Below, piece after piece: positions 18,115 through 31,775 of a stretch of 64,000 nucleotides of DNA. The DNA is from Ardenticatenaceae bacterium. Lineage in GTDB: Bacteria; Chloroflexota; Anaerolineae; Promineifilales; Promineifilaceae. Position 1 is the stretch's first letter; every line of letters starts with the position of its first letter. Below the pieces are notes generated by a model. The model saw nothing but the letters and a program-made list of their open reading frames with translations. It made no database searches and was not told the DNA's origin. The translations under genes were made by a program, and so were the position numbers. Location of the stretch: NCBI GenBank assembly GCA_020634565.1, contig JACKBN010000005.1, positions 124,001 through 188,000 on the forward strand, read 5' to 3'.

Positions 18115-19320
18115 ATGCACGAAATTACAGGGCAACTTATTCTAAAACGTGGTCGGGAAAAATCGGTACTGAACCGGCACCCGTGGCTGTTTTCCGGGGC
18201 GATTGACCGGGTTGAGGGAGAACCCCAACTGGGAGATTTGGTACAGGTTTTGGACAGCAACGGCCGTTTCCTAGCCATCGGCTACTTTAATCCCAACTCC
18301 CAAATTCGGGTGCGCCTGCTCAGCTGGGATGTGGATGAGCGGATCGATGAGGGATTTTGGAACGGCCGTTTGCAACAAGCAAACACGCACCGCCAACAGC
18401 TCAACCTGGAGCCCGCCACCACCGCTTACCGTCTCGTCAACGCCGAAGCCGACGGCCTACCCGGCCTCATCGTGGACAAGTACGGCGATTTTCTGGTAAT
18501 GCAGTCGCTGACAGCGGGCATCGAAGCGCAAAAGGATCTGCTGCTCGGGCTGCTTAACCAAATCTGGCAACCCAAGGGCATCGTGGAACGCTCCGATGCG
18601 GATGTGCGGGCAAAAGAAAATTTGCCCATCATCAACCGCGTTGCCAGTGGTAACGCCCCACCCGAAACGCTGCTCATTCAGGAAAATGGCATCCAGTTTG
18701 GCGTTAATTTACTGGGCGGGCATAAAAGTGGCTTTTATTTGGATCAGCGGGAGAACCGAACGGCCGTTACCCATCCCCACCACATCGCCAACAAAACCAT
18801 GCTCAACGTCTTCGCCTACACCGGCGGCTTTGGCCTGTACGGCATCGCCAACGGGGCCACCCAGGTGACCCACGTAGACAGTTCCTACGACGCGCTGGTT
18901 TTGGCGGAGCAAAATGTAGAACGGAATGGTTGGAAACGGCCGCAAGACGAATACATTGCCGGTGACGCTTTCGACGTTCTGCGCCACTACCGCGACACCG
19001 ACCAAACCTTCGATCTGATTGTGCTGGACCCACCTAAATTTGCCCACAGCCAGCGAGACATCGAACGGGCTACGCGCGGCTACAAAGATTTGAACTGGCT
19101 GGCGCTGCGACTGCTGCCCCCCGGCGGCCTGCTGGCCACCTTCTCCTGCTCCGGCCTCATCAGCGCCGATTTGTTCCAAAAAGTGCTCTTCGGCGCAGCG
19201 CTGGATGCCGGGCGGCAGGTGCAAATCATCCAGACCCTCACGCAGGGACCAGACCATCCGGTGCTGCTAACTTTTCCTGAATCGGCTTATTTAAAGGGAT
19301 TTTTGTGTCGCGTCTGGTAG
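18115..19320 (+). CDS. Class I SAM-dependent rRNA methyltransferase, RlmI-like
   Basis: 401 residues. The N-terminal PUA-like segment reads LILKRGREKSVLNRHPWLFSGAI. A small beta domain follows, then a Rossmann methyltransferase with KSGFYLDQRENR, MLNVFAYTGGFGLYG (SAM loop), LDPPKFAHS and the C-terminal FSCSGLIS cysteine. The set matches RlmI, which makes m5C1962 in 23S rRNA. The length fits. It ends 1 nt before the stop of the convergent cyclase gene, so the two transcription units meet with no terminator between them. Confidence 0.88.
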   Translation: MHEITGQLILKRGREKSVLNRHPWLFSGAIDRVEGEPQLGDLVQVLDSNGRFLAIGYFNPNSQIRVRLLSWDVDERIDEGFWNGRLQQANTHRQQLNLEPATTAYRLVNAEADGLPGLIVDKYGDFLVMQSLTAGIEAQKDLLLGLLNQIWQPKGIVERSDADVRAKENLPIINRVASGNAPPETLLIQENGIQFGVNLLGGHKSGFYLDQRENRTAVTHPHHIANKTMLNVFAYTGGFGLYGIANGATQVTHVDSSYDALVLAEQNVERNGWKRPQDEYIAGDAFDVLRHYRDTDQTFDLIVLDPPKFAHSQRDIERATRGYKDLNWLALRLLPPGGLLATFSCSGLISADLFQKVLFGAALDAGRQVQIIQTLTQGPDHPVLLTFPESAYLKGFLCRVW

Positions 19321-19321
19321 G

Positions 19322-22300
19322 CTACCATTCAGGCAGTTGGATGCCCTGAGATTCGGCCAGCTCTTTGGCGTGCTGGCTTAAACGCTCCTGTTGGCTCTCG
19401 TTGCCAATGTTGGCTTCGTGGGCAGCCCAAGCCCACAGCGTTCGCGCCTGGTCCCGCGCCGAGGCAACCCCACCCCCATTCACTGTAGAAAAGAGGCGCA
19501 CACTTTCGGCAAAACAGTCGGAGGCATTGTAGGTGGTGTTGTCGATTTGTAACGGCCGTATCTCGCCCAACCCTTTCGCCAAAACCTGAGCCAAAGCAAA
19601 CCAGGCAAAGCCCAAAGCAGAATCATTTTCCTGCACCGCCGCTTTACGGTGTGCCCGATTGGCAAAACGCAGGGCCAGATCCAGCTGTCCTTTACCCAGG
19701 CAAGCCAACGCCTGGTACACATACACACGCGAACTGTCATACCAGCCCGCCATCTTGGCAAAATCTTCCAAAAAGCGGGAAACGCCGCGAATCGCCCGCT
19801 CCGCCGCTTCATAGCTGCCTAAATCCACCAGCGCAGCCGCCAGATTGGTACGCACCTTCAGAATTTCCAGCTGATTGTCCAGTCCATTCACAATCGAAAG
19901 TGACTTGCGGTAAAAGGGAATGGCCGCGTTCGATTGACCACGCAGTCGGGAAGTTTCACCTAGCAAGTTAAGCACCTGCCCAATCGCCAACTGATCTTCC
20001 AAACTACGGTAAACCTTCATCGCCGATAAAAAGCGGTGAACCGCCTTGTCAAAACGTCCAAGCCGGTTGTAAATCTCGCCCAGGGCGCGGTTGGCCAACG
20101 CCAACGACGGCCGATCATCCAGACGCTCCAGCAAAGAAGCCTGCCCTTTCAGTTGGGCAATGTATTGATCCACCGCCCGATAGCGCCCAATGTGAATATG
20201 CTGCTCGCTGGCCTTCTGCAAGCTGATGGTTAGCAGTTCCGGCTCGTCTAGCCGCTGGCTTGTCTCTAAGGCGCGGTGAGTGGTGGCCAGAGCCATCTCA
20301 ACATCCCCTTGCCGCATCAACGCCGTGCTTTTGTTCAGCAAGGCGCGCACCCAGGTAGATTCTGCATTCACCAACCAGGCCACACGTTCTGCCTGAATAG
20401 CGCTCTCCAGCATCGAAATAAAATCTGCCTGATACTCCTGAACCTCGGCCAATCCATTCCAAGCACGGGCCTGAAGCAGCAAATCGCCATCTTCTTCGGC
20501 CGTAAAGCGCATGGTCATGAAGGTTTGCGCCGCTTCTACCAGCCGCGCCTGCTGCAACAGCAGCTTGCCCAAATCCTCCTGCAAGCGCAGCTGCCAGATG
20601 GCATAGTGAGACATTTCTGTGAGCAGCGAGAGGGAGCGACAGTAATACAGGGTGGCCAATTCGCTGTTAAACGTGTCTTGAGCCCGCTGGCCGGCCATTT
20701 CGTAAAGCTCAGCGGCCGTCGATTTTTCCTCGGCGAGTTCATAATGCTCGGCAATGGTGCGCGCATATTCAGAAATACGCTCGCCGCTTTGCTGGGCCAG
20801 CCAGTCTGCTACCTGTTTGTGGTAAATGGGGCGCGCCCGCAGCAGCACTGATTCGTAGGTGACCTGGTGCAAAATGGCGTGCTTAAACAAGTAGGCCTTA
20901 GTTCCGGCAAAACCGGAAGATTGGCGCTGAAAGATCATTTCGCGCTTTTCCAGCGCTTGTAAGGCGGTTTGGGTTTGCTGCTGATTTAAGGGGTCATCGG
21001 CGGCCGCGTTCATTTGGGATACGGCCGTATCCCAAAAAACACGCCCCACTACCGCCGCCCGCTGCAACGTCACCCGCTCCATGTGCGTCAGGCGATCCAG
21101 GCGGCCTTGCAACACAGAGGTGATATTCGGCGGCACGCGTACTTCTGTAAGCTGGTTGCGCCGCAATTGCCACTTATCTTCCCCGGCAATAATCACGCCG
21201 TCCTCAATCAGCACTTTGATCAGCTCTTCTACGTAAAAGGGATTGCCTTCAGCGCGCTGCAACAAGAGGTCGGATAAATCGGCCGGAATTTCAGGCAGCT
21301 TTTGCAAAATTTCAACCACCAGCTGCTGGCTTTCCTCAGGGGACAGTGAATCCAGATGAATTTGGGTGCCGGGCAACGGCCGTTCCCGCCGATTAACGAT
21401 GGATTGGGTATCAAACGGCCGTGTCACCCCAATAATGAGCAGCGGCACCTTCTCACTGGTATCCGCCAGGTACCGGATCAGATCCAGTGAAGCATCATCC
21501 GCCCAATGCAAATCCTCTAAAAAGAGCAAAACGGCCGAATTATGCTCAGCAATCACCTCAAACAGTTGGGCTACATACTCATAGGCCGCCTGCCGCAGCT
21601 GTGGCGCTTCCCCAGTTTGGCCCAAAGACTGCACCCGCACCGACAAATCCAGGCCAATCAACTGGCCGATTACATTCGCCCGAGTGCGCACCTCTTCATT
21701 TTCCTGACCCATAAACTGGCCCATGCCCTGCACCAGCTTTTCCTCCGCTACGTGAGGCGGATCATTGTCCTGAATCTCAAAATAAGTCGCCAGCGTATCC
21801 CGAATGAGGCCATAAGGCAGCTGGCTAATCTGCTGGTAGGTGCGCCCCTTAAACACAGGCACTTCATAAGGCAAGGCCCGAATCCAGTTGCTAAATTCAT
21901 GAATGAGCCGCGACTTGCCCACCCCGGCATCCCCCGTAATGGTGAGCATTTGCCCCACGCGGCTCTTAATTGCCCGCTGGAGCATCTCTTTCAGCTGGTG
22001 TAGTTCACTGTCTCGCCCCACCATGCGCGTTTCCACGCCTTCTACGCCACGGCCAGAAGCATAAAAGAGGCGCGGTTTGGTGCCCAAAACCAGATACACC
22101 TGAATAGGCTCAGAACGACCGCGAATGGTCATTAACCCCAACGGTTCCACGTTAAAGCGGTCATGAACCAGCATATAAGTGTCATGGGCGATGAGAATGC
22201 CACCTGGCGGCGCGGTTTTCTCTAAACGACTGGCCACGTTTACCACGTCGCCAATCACCGTATACTCATCGCTGCTGCCCACCTGACCCAGCATCACGGG

Positions 22301-22819
22301 CCCAGTATTAATGCCTATGCGAATTTGCAACCCGCGCAGGTGATCCATTTCTGCTTCAGAAAAAAGGCCGGAACGGCTGGCTTGATCAGAGACAAAATCG
22401 CTTAAAGCTGCCCGCATTTGCAGCGCCGCGCGAATGGCTCGTTCGGCATCATCTTCGTGAACGACAGGCACGCCAAACAGCCCCATTACTGCTTCGCCCA
22501 TATGTTTGTCAATCATTCCATCCTGATTGATGATGGCACTATCCAGGCGTCGCCATAAGCCATTCATCATGTCGAGCATGTTGGTGTCAGGCAGGGAATC
22601 GGCAACCTCAACCATGCCGGTGATGTTGGCAAAGAGAATGCTTACTTGTTTACGCTGGGCGGTTTTGGAGTCGAGCTGGTTTTGCGAGGTGCTGTCAATT
22701 TCAGACAGTCTTTCCTGGAGAGCAGCAATCGTGGTGTTGACAACAGCCTCACCCAAGAGCGAGCGTTTCTCATTTAGAGAATCAATCGCTTGTTGTAATT
22801 GTTCCTGCTCACTCATCAA
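19322..22819 (-). CDS. Adenylate-cyclase-domain / AAA ATPase / TPR regulator (C2-like partner)
   Basis: 1165 residues. A class III cyclase domain (about 55-245) is followed by a STAND-type ATPase (Walker A GDAGVGKS at 296-303, Walker B FLEDLHWAD) and then a long TPR region to the end. In the cyclase domain the first metal Asp is Asn (FANI, Asn65) and the second is Glu (HMGE, Glu109). Lys105, Thr187, Asn194 and Arg198 (GDVVNVASR), which bind purine and stabilise the transition state, are kept. This is the C2 half-site pattern of mammalian adenylyl cyclase. The gene starts 11 nt after the stop of its larger paralog. Alone it is probably inactive; with the paralog it could form one active site (inference). 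Confidence 0.88.
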   Translation of the reverse strand: MMSEQEQLQQAIDSLNEKRSLLGEAVVNTTIAALQERLSEIDSTSQNQLDSKTAQRKQVSILFANITGMVEVADSLPDTNMLDMMNGLWRRLDSAIINQDGMIDKHMGEAVMGLFGVPVVHEDDAERAIRAALQMRAALSDFVSDQASRSGLFSEAEMDHLRGLQIRIGINTGPVMLGQVGSSDEYTVIGDVVNVASRLEKTAPPGGILIAHDTYMLVHDRFNVEPLGLMTIRGRSEPIQVYLVLGTKPRLFYASGRGVEGVETRMVGRDSELHQLKEMLQRAIKSRVGQMLTITGDAGVGKSRLIHEFSNWIRALPYEVPVFKGRTYQQISQLPYGLIRDTLATYFEIQDNDPPHVAEEKLVQGMGQFMGQENEEVRTRANVIGQLIGLDLSVRVQSLGQTGEAPQLRQAAYEYVAQLFEVIAEHNSAVLLFLEDLHWADDASLDLIRYLADTSEKVPLLIIGVTRPFDTQSIVNRRERPLPGTQIHLDSLSPEESQQLVVEILQKLPEIPADLSDLLLQRAEGNPFYVEELIKVLIEDGVIIAGEDKWQLRRNQLTEVRVPPNITSVLQGRLDRLTHMERVTLQRAAVVGRVFWDTAVSQMNAAADDPLNQQQTQTALQALEKREMIFQRQSSGFAGTKAYLFKHAILHQVTYESVLLRARPIYHKQVADWLAQQSGERISEYARTIAEHYELAEEKSTAAELYEMAGQRAQDTFNSELATLYYCRSLSLLTEMSHYAIWQLRLQEDLGKLLLQQARLVEAAQTFMTMRFTAEEDGDLLLQARAWNGLAEVQEYQADFISMLESAIQAERVAWLVNAESTWVRALLNKSTALMRQGDVEMALATTHRALETSQRLDEPELLTISLQKASEQHIHIGRYRAVDQYIAQLKGQASLLERLDDRPSLALANRALGEIYNRLGRFDKAVHRFLSAMKVYRSLEDQLAIGQVLNLLGETSRLRGQSNAAIPFYRKSLSIVNGLDNQLEILKVRTNLAAALVDLGSYEAAERAIRGVSRFLEDFAKMAGWYDSSRVYVYQALACLGKGQLDLALRFANRAHRKAAVQENDSALGFAWFALAQVLAKGLGEIRPLQIDNTTYNASDCFAESVRLFSTVNGGGVASARDQARTLWAWAAHEANIGNESQQERLSQHAKELAESQGIQLPEW

Positions 22820-22830
22820 TACAACTCAAA

Positions 22831-25800
22831 TTATTTTGGTACTGCTAGCAAAGCAAACTGTTCGGCAATCTGCTCAGCCTCATTTAATAACTCATTGGCA
22901 CGAGCCAAATCATTGCGCAGCCGTTCGTAGGTGGCCCAATGGTGAAGCGTCAACAGCAGTTCATCGGCCGTTGCCGACCCAATTTCATTGAGCAAGCGAT
23001 AGCTGCGGTTAAAGCATTCTGCGGCATCCACCGAACGCTGCTGAATGGTGATTTGCCGATCTTTGGCGGGTTCTTTGGCCAACACCATGCCCAGCACCCG
23101 CCAGGCAACGGCCGTTACCCGCCTTCCTTCTCGACCAAACTGCTGCTTGCGCACGGCCAAAGCTACCTCAACGGCCGTTTTCGCCTGGGCCAACGCTTCC
23201 TCCAGCAAATGATCCTCCAGGAAAAGTTGAGCCAACCCACCAACGGCCGTACTGATGGCAAGCGGCCGTTCCAACATACGGGCCAGACGCAGCGTCTTTT
23301 CCCACCAGTTGTAAGCCAGCTGCAAATGCTCTTCTTTACCCGCCAAATCTTGCGCTGACTGCGGATTGGCAACCGCCTGAAGCAGGTGAAGCTGCCCCAG
23401 GCAACAAGAAACCTGCATCCGCAGCACGTCATTATCGCTTTTGTCTGCCTGGGTGAGCGCCTGCTGCAAATAGGCCGCACTGGCTTCATGCTGTCCCCGG
23501 TGCATGGCAATCATACCCAGATGACGCAGCGCCAGAACGATACCATAAACGTCCCCTAAGTCACGCGCATGGTAGAGACAACTGGTGTAATTTTTAACGG
23601 CCGTTTCCCAATCATGCTGATCCCGGGCAATATGCCCCAGCTGGGCCGACATCAATGCTTCCCAAATACGCTCATCCAATTCGCGGAAATGCTGGCGGGC
23701 GGCTTCGGTTGTGTTCATCGCCCGTTCAAAATGACCAGCCTCACGGGCAATGTGCCCCAACAATGCCTGCATGTAAGCACGCGACATGGGAGCCGCATTA
23801 TCTTTCATATTATTGTACAACGTTTTGCCAATTTGAACGGCCGTATATTGATCGCCAACCAGCACCAATATCCACCCCACAGCCGCCTGCGTCATGAGCT
23901 GGAGATCCGTGAGCTGCGCCGCGCTGGCCAGCCGATCCGCTTCTTGCGCCGCGCTGAGCGCCTGCATCAAATCATCTTGCAAGAAGTAGCAGAGAAACAG
24001 GCCCAACTGCCCGCGCACCATCGCCGCCATATCATCAATGGATTGCGCGGTTGTTACCATGGCCGAATAGGCATCAGTGGCGTTAGCAAACTGGGCCAGC
24101 CAGCGCAGCATCTCGCCCAGCCCTTCGTTGTAGGTAATGCGCTGCACGGCCGTTTCCGGAGACACGGGCAGCAAATTCAACGCGTTGCAAAAGTAGAGAA
24201 CGGCCGTTTCCGGGGCATGATCACGCCGCGCCTGTTGAGCCGCACGGCCGTACCAAATGGCTCCCTGGCTAAATCGTTCCGCCTGCTCCAGATGATGCGC
24301 CACCATGCTGGCCAGCTGCGTAGCCCGGCCATTGTCGTGAGTTACCAGCCAGGCCGCCAGGCGAGCATGCGCATTTTGCCGCTCTCGATTGGTCAACGAA
24401 TGATAGGCAACACGCTGCAACTCATCATTGCTAAACGCATATTCCTGCGTGCCAGAAAATGCCGAGTTTTTGCGCCGGTAAATCCAGCCCAAATCCACCA
24501 ACTCCCCGAGAATGGTCGTCAACCCATCCCAGGAAAGCGGCAGTTCATCTTCGGCACTCAGCTGGAGCAGCGCCATATCCCAGAAAAACGGCCCCATTGC
24601 CGCCGCCCGCTGCACCACCATGCGCATCGTCACCGACATTTTTTCCAGATAGTTGCCCAATAAGCGCGGCAGCGTCAGCGTGGTGGGCAGCTCCGCCAAA
24701 TGAGACATACGCACGTACCAACGGCTGCCACTGTTATCAATAACGCCTTCCTGAATCAGGATTTTGACCAGTTCACCCAGATGTTCAGGATTGCCATTGG
24801 CACCTGTTACGATCAAATCGCTCAGGCGCAGCGGCACCTGGTCCACCTGTTGCAGCAGTTCAGAAAGCAGGTGGCGGCTATCAATCAACGAAAGTGGCTT
24901 GAGATCAATATGGTGGTAGATCAGTTGGTTGTGATCCTCGGCCACGCGCCAGGACGGCCGTTTTTCCAGCAGTTCGGGCCGCGCCAGACACACAATCATC
25001 AAAGGCAAATTGTGGCATTCCTGAATCAAGTAATCGAGCAGGTCAAACGACCATTCATCCGCCCAATGCAGGTCTTCCAAAAAGAGGACGGCGGCATCAT
25101 TCTGGTAGCAAACGGCCGTAAAATACGCCTCTAAATCCTCAAACGCATATTCGCGCAGCAGGCGCATGTCGGTGAGGCTTTCACCCAGCAACGGGCTGTC
25201 CGAAAAATCAAAACCCAGCAGCTGCCCGATGTAATGCGCCTGCGTCAGCCGTTGGGTATCGCCTCCCTCAAACTGGTCTACCAAACCACGAACCAGTTTT
25301 TCTCGCGCCACAGCCGGGCTGTTGCGCCGGTGGATTTCAAAATGATTGATAAACAGATCGCGAATGAGGCCATACGGCCGTTGCATAATGCTCCGATCCG
25401 CCCCACCTTTGTACAGCGCAACCTGATCCGGCCACAAACCCAGCAGGCGCTCAAACTCATACAGCAGGCGAGATTTACCCAGGCCTGCATCCCCCACAAC
25501 CGTTACCACCTGCACCTTGCCCGACTCAATCATCCCCTGCAACACATCCTGCAAGCGACCAACTTCCTCAGCTCGGCCCACCATGCGTGTCTCCAAGAAA
25601 CTGGTGCCCCGGTTGCCCCGCTGAAACGCCTGCGGTTTTTCACGATTAATCACGTAGGCCCGACCGCTGCCAACTTTGCCGTTTAGCGTCAGGCCGTCTC
25701 TGGGTTCTGCTTCAAAAAAGGGATGAATTTGTTCATAAATCTGATGCGAGACCAGCACACCACCCACCGGAGCAAGCTGCTCCAGCTGGTGCGCCACCGT

Positions 25801-26358
25801 CACCGTGTCGCCTAAAATGGTGTAATCGCCACTGCTGCCCAGCGGCCCCAGCAACACCGAACCATAATGCACGCCAATACGCATTCGCAAGGCTTGATTT
25901 TGGGGCAAGGAACTCACCATTTGGCGCAGCGGACCATCATTAAACAGCGCCAATTCCATCTGCATGTCGAGGGCCGCCTGTACGGCACGCTCCTGGTCAT
26001 CCTCGCGAGGCACGGGCAGGCCAAAAAAGGCAATCACCGCGTCCCCCACGTGTTTATCCACGCGCCCGCCCCAGGAATCAATCACGCCGTCCAGCTTGTG
26101 CCAGACCGCATTGATCATGTCTCGCACTTCTTCCGCGTCCATAAACTCAGACAGGGTGGTAAAGCCAGACATGTCTGCCACCAGCACCGCCCCGCGCGCT
26201 TGCTGCGGCGTAGGCAACGGCTCCACCAGGGTAGACAGCTTTTCGCGCAGCGTGGTAATCGCCACTTGCGCCACTTCTGGCTGCAAGACAGCACGCTGCG
26301 CTTCTAATGTTACAATTGCTTGTTCAATCTCTTGGCGAATTGACACAACACATTCCAA
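22831..26358 (-). CDS. Adenylate-cyclase-domain / AAA ATPase / TPR regulator (C1-like partner)
   Basis: 1175 residues with the same architecture: cyclase domain (about 50-240), STAND ATPase (Walker A GDAGLGKS at 289-296, Walker B FLEDLHWAD) and TPR-type repeats. Here both metal Asp residues are present (VADMSGFT, Asp62; HVGDAV, Asp106), but the catalytic Asn and Arg are replaced by Thr187 and Gln191 (GDTVTVAHQ). C1 of mammalian adenylyl cyclase also has Thr at the first position. It is first in a two-gene operon. The annotated ATG gives MECVVSIRQ; a GTG at the fifth codon is an alternative start. The gene carries many ACGGCCGT copies (about ten). Confidence 0.88.
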   Translation of the reverse strand: MECVVSIRQEIEQAIVTLEAQRAVLQPEVAQVAITTLREKLSTLVEPLPTPQQARGAVLVADMSGFTTLSEFMDAEEVRDMINAVWHKLDGVIDSWGGRVDKHVGDAVIAFFGLPVPREDDQERAVQAALDMQMELALFNDGPLRQMVSSLPQNQALRMRIGVHYGSVLLGPLGSSGDYTILGDTVTVAHQLEQLAPVGGVLVSHQIYEQIHPFFEAEPRDGLTLNGKVGSGRAYVINREKPQAFQRGNRGTSFLETRMVGRAEEVGRLQDVLQGMIESGKVQVVTVVGDAGLGKSRLLYEFERLLGLWPDQVALYKGGADRSIMQRPYGLIRDLFINHFEIHRRNSPAVAREKLVRGLVDQFEGGDTQRLTQAHYIGQLLGFDFSDSPLLGESLTDMRLLREYAFEDLEAYFTAVCYQNDAAVLFLEDLHWADEWSFDLLDYLIQECHNLPLMIVCLARPELLEKRPSWRVAEDHNQLIYHHIDLKPLSLIDSRHLLSELLQQVDQVPLRLSDLIVTGANGNPEHLGELVKILIQEGVIDNSGSRWYVRMSHLAELPTTLTLPRLLGNYLEKMSVTMRMVVQRAAAMGPFFWDMALLQLSAEDELPLSWDGLTTILGELVDLGWIYRRKNSAFSGTQEYAFSNDELQRVAYHSLTNRERQNAHARLAAWLVTHDNGRATQLASMVAHHLEQAERFSQGAIWYGRAAQQARRDHAPETAVLYFCNALNLLPVSPETAVQRITYNEGLGEMLRWLAQFANATDAYSAMVTTAQSIDDMAAMVRGQLGLFLCYFLQDDLMQALSAAQEADRLASAAQLTDLQLMTQAAVGWILVLVGDQYTAVQIGKTLYNNMKDNAAPMSRAYMQALLGHIAREAGHFERAMNTTEAARQHFRELDERIWEALMSAQLGHIARDQHDWETAVKNYTSCLYHARDLGDVYGIVLALRHLGMIAMHRGQHEASAAYLQQALTQADKSDNDVLRMQVSCCLGQLHLLQAVANPQSAQDLAGKEEHLQLAYNWWEKTLRLARMLERPLAISTAVGGLAQLFLEDHLLEEALAQAKTAVEVALAVRKQQFGREGRRVTAVAWRVLGMVLAKEPAKDRQITIQQRSVDAAECFNRSYRLLNEIGSATADELLLTLHHWATYERLRNDLARANELLNEAEQIAEQFALLAVPK

Positions 26359-26747
26359 TCAATAATGAGTTCAACAAAAGCCACCAATGCGCCCATTCAA
26401 ATTCAAATTTCTTCTTGGCTTTTGCGTATCTGAAACCACTCAATTTTATCCGTGTTTTCTGGATTTCATTCTGTTGAATACAAGATAACGTGCAAGTCAC
26501 AGATTATACCGGATAGTTGAGCCGTTTATTTACATTCCATAGACTCAGAAAAATAACCTTTTCCCAATCGTATATTATAGACAGTCTGGCACAGGAGAGC
26601 GAAGTCATTTTGGCAACCCAACTGTAACATTGTTTTCACACCTGGCACAGTGAACGGCCGTTTGCCGTTCAACTTGCATAGTTTACCAGATATCACTATA
26701 CTGCGCGCCGCCCAATCTACCCAAAAATCGGGCCCACTTTTTAGCCT
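26359..26747. other. 389-bp divergent intergenic region, cyclase operon / smc
   Basis: AT-rich upstream region shared by the leftward cyclase operon and rightward smc. It holds one ACGGCCGT, a CCTGGCACAGTGAACG word related to the dyad at 31.1 kb, and the candidate smc promoter. No gene is supported here; the 82-codon minus-strand frame that crosses into smc has no family-like sequence. Confidence 0.6.
26674..26702 (+). promoter_or_regulatory. Candidate promoter for smc
   Basis: TTGCAT (26674-26679), 17-nt spacer, TATACT (26697-26702), about 45 nt before the smc ATG. The -10 box is good, the -35 box moderate. No clear ribosome site precedes the ATG. Confidence 0.45.
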
Positions 26748-30296
<3,549 letters not shown>

Positions 30297-30338
30297 TGGG
30301 GTGAAGGGGTGAAGGGGTGACAAGGTGAGGGGGTGAAA
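30297..30338. repeat. Short tandem GGGGTGAA words
   Basis: The word GGGGTGAA or a variant is repeated about five times between the smc stop and the next gene and runs directly into a GAAACGGCCGTTTC palindrome. Confidence 0.65.
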
Positions 30339-30365
30339 CGGCCGTTTCATCACAGTTCAAATCAA

Positions 30366-31007
30366 ATGAAAGACGAATCCGACTATTCTGAAAAACGGGA
30401 ATCTACAATTTACTATGAAGATCAATGTCCCAATTGTGGAAGTCGAAACACGTTTATAGAAAAAGTTGAATACATTCATCCTCCTCAACCTGTGATCGGC
30501 GTAAGAGGAGACACGAGCAAAATATCTCCAGAAGATGCAAAGTCACAAATATTAATGTACCAATTGTTGTCTATCTTCGGCATTTTGGGCTTCTTGTATG
30601 GATTAGTTTCAGGTACAAGGGGAAGAAATGGTGAAACAATATCACTTGAAGGCAGCCCTTTTACAATTATTTTGTTCCTGTGCATCTTTTTCTTCGCATA
30701 TGTGCTTTATCTGCTATCTAGGCAAAAAGATAAAATAGAAAACATTAAAAAACTTACTCACTATAAATGTCTGGAGTGTTCTCATAAATGGAGATTTCCT
30801 CGCCATTTGCTCAGCCTGGATTCAAGTACAACAAATGCAGAAATCAAAAAATCTGAAGAATTTTATCGCAAGCAATTAGATTTAAGAACATTGCCCGCAG
30901 AACAAAAACACGGCATCAATGGTTTAAGCAAATGGCTATTTGGCTTTATCACAACAGTGCTATCTGCTGCGCTTTTGTGGAAGTGGAGGAAAAGCAAAAA
31001 AAGTTAG
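30366..31007 (+). CDS. Membrane protein with split zinc-ribbon cysteines, unknown
   Basis: 213 residues from the chosen ATG at 30366; an ATG at 30333 would lie in the repeat. CPNCG near residue 24 and a second CLEC pair after the membrane part (HYKCLECSHKWRF) suggest a zinc ribbon split by two membrane segments (QLLSIFGILGFLYGLV and FTIILFLCIFFFAYVLYLL). A third hydrophobic stretch closes the protein (WLFGFITTVLSAALLW). The gene is clearly more AT-rich than its neighbours and has no ACGGCCGT, so recent arrival is possible. I do not recognise the family. Confidence 0.65.
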   Translation: MKDESDYSEKRESTIYYEDQCPNCGSRNTFIEKVEYIHPPQPVIGVRGDTSKISPEDAKSQILMYQLLSIFGILGFLYGLVSGTRGRNGETISLEGSPFTIILFLCIFFFAYVLYLLSRQKDKIENIKKLTHYKCLECSHKWRFPRHLLSLDSSTTNAEIKKSEEFYRKQLDLRTLPAEQKHGINGLSKWLFGFITTVLSAALLWKWRKSKKS

Positions 31008-31075
31008 CTAAATCTCTCTAAAACGTTTATTTGGCTGCGGCACGGCGTCCCGCCGCGCCGCCTGTTTTGCCTCAA

Positions 31076-31106
31076 GTGCCAGGTTCGTTCACCCTGTGCC
31101 TGGCAC
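31076..31106. repeat. GTGCCAGG / CCTGGCAC inverted repeat
   Basis: Perfect 8-bp arms around a 15-nt loop, in a 200-bp gene-free gap between a plus-strand gene and a convergent minus-strand gene. There is no T-run. A related word occurs near 26.64 kb. Confidence 0.55.
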
Positions 31107-31207
31107 ATCTGCTAAAGTTAGTCAGGTAATTTAGAGGTGGAAAGTGCAAATTAGTGCCCATTTCTGCTAAAACGGCACCATATCAGGTTCATTTCAATTG
31201 CAAAGGT

Positions 31208-31693
31208 CTAATCTTCGTAATCCAGGCAGAGATACCACGATGCTTCAATTGAGCGACAAACCTGTTGATATTGACCGGCAGCAAAGGTGTAGTCATCTGT
31301 ATTGCCAACCGTCAACAAGGGCGGGGGTGCAGGGCTATAAACAATTGTTTTCATGGGGCTGAAGGGGATCAGGTTGAAAATTTGAAAGGTAACCTGACCA
31401 GCAGCATTACCGCCTAGGCTGCGCGTTACGCCGCTCTCTTTTACCAGGGTTCGATACAGTTCCAAACGATCAGATGACAGTTGTTCCTCAGCCGTCGCTG
31501 GATAAATCGAGCCATTCTTATGCACAATCACGCCGACCTGATCTTCCTGATATAGCTGCACCAAGTGTCTCAAACTAGCCTGGTGTTCCTGGTAGATAGC
31601 GATGACGGCATCATCAGAGGGTGGCTGCCTGCCAAACCACAAAACAGTCATCAAGAATACAGCACCTATTGGGAATGCAAGATACTTGCGCAT
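31208..31693 (-). CDS. Small exported or anchored protein, unknown
   Basis: 161 residues. The N-terminus (MRKYLAFPIGAVFLMTVLWFG) is a signal peptide or anchor. The rest is soluble with two cysteines near the end (QVCRSIEASWYLCLDYED). No domain is recognised. It lacks ACGGCCGT. It stands alone between a convergent gene and the thioredoxin gene, which is transcribed the same way 82 nt upstream. Confidence 0.55.
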   Translation of the reverse strand: MRKYLAFPIGAVFLMTVLWFGRQPPSDDAVIAIYQEHQASLRHLVQLYQEDQVGVIVHKNGSIYPATAEEQLSSDRLELYRTLVKESGVTRSLGGNAAGQVTFQIFNLIPFSPMKTIVYSPAPPPLLTVGNTDDYTFAAGQYQQVCRSIEASWYLCLDYED

Positions 31694-31775
31694 ATGAAAC
31701 CTGCCTTCATGATGTTCTGAAAATGGCTATTATCTAAAGGATAGGCCTCTACTAAACAGCCTATGTAGTTGTCCT

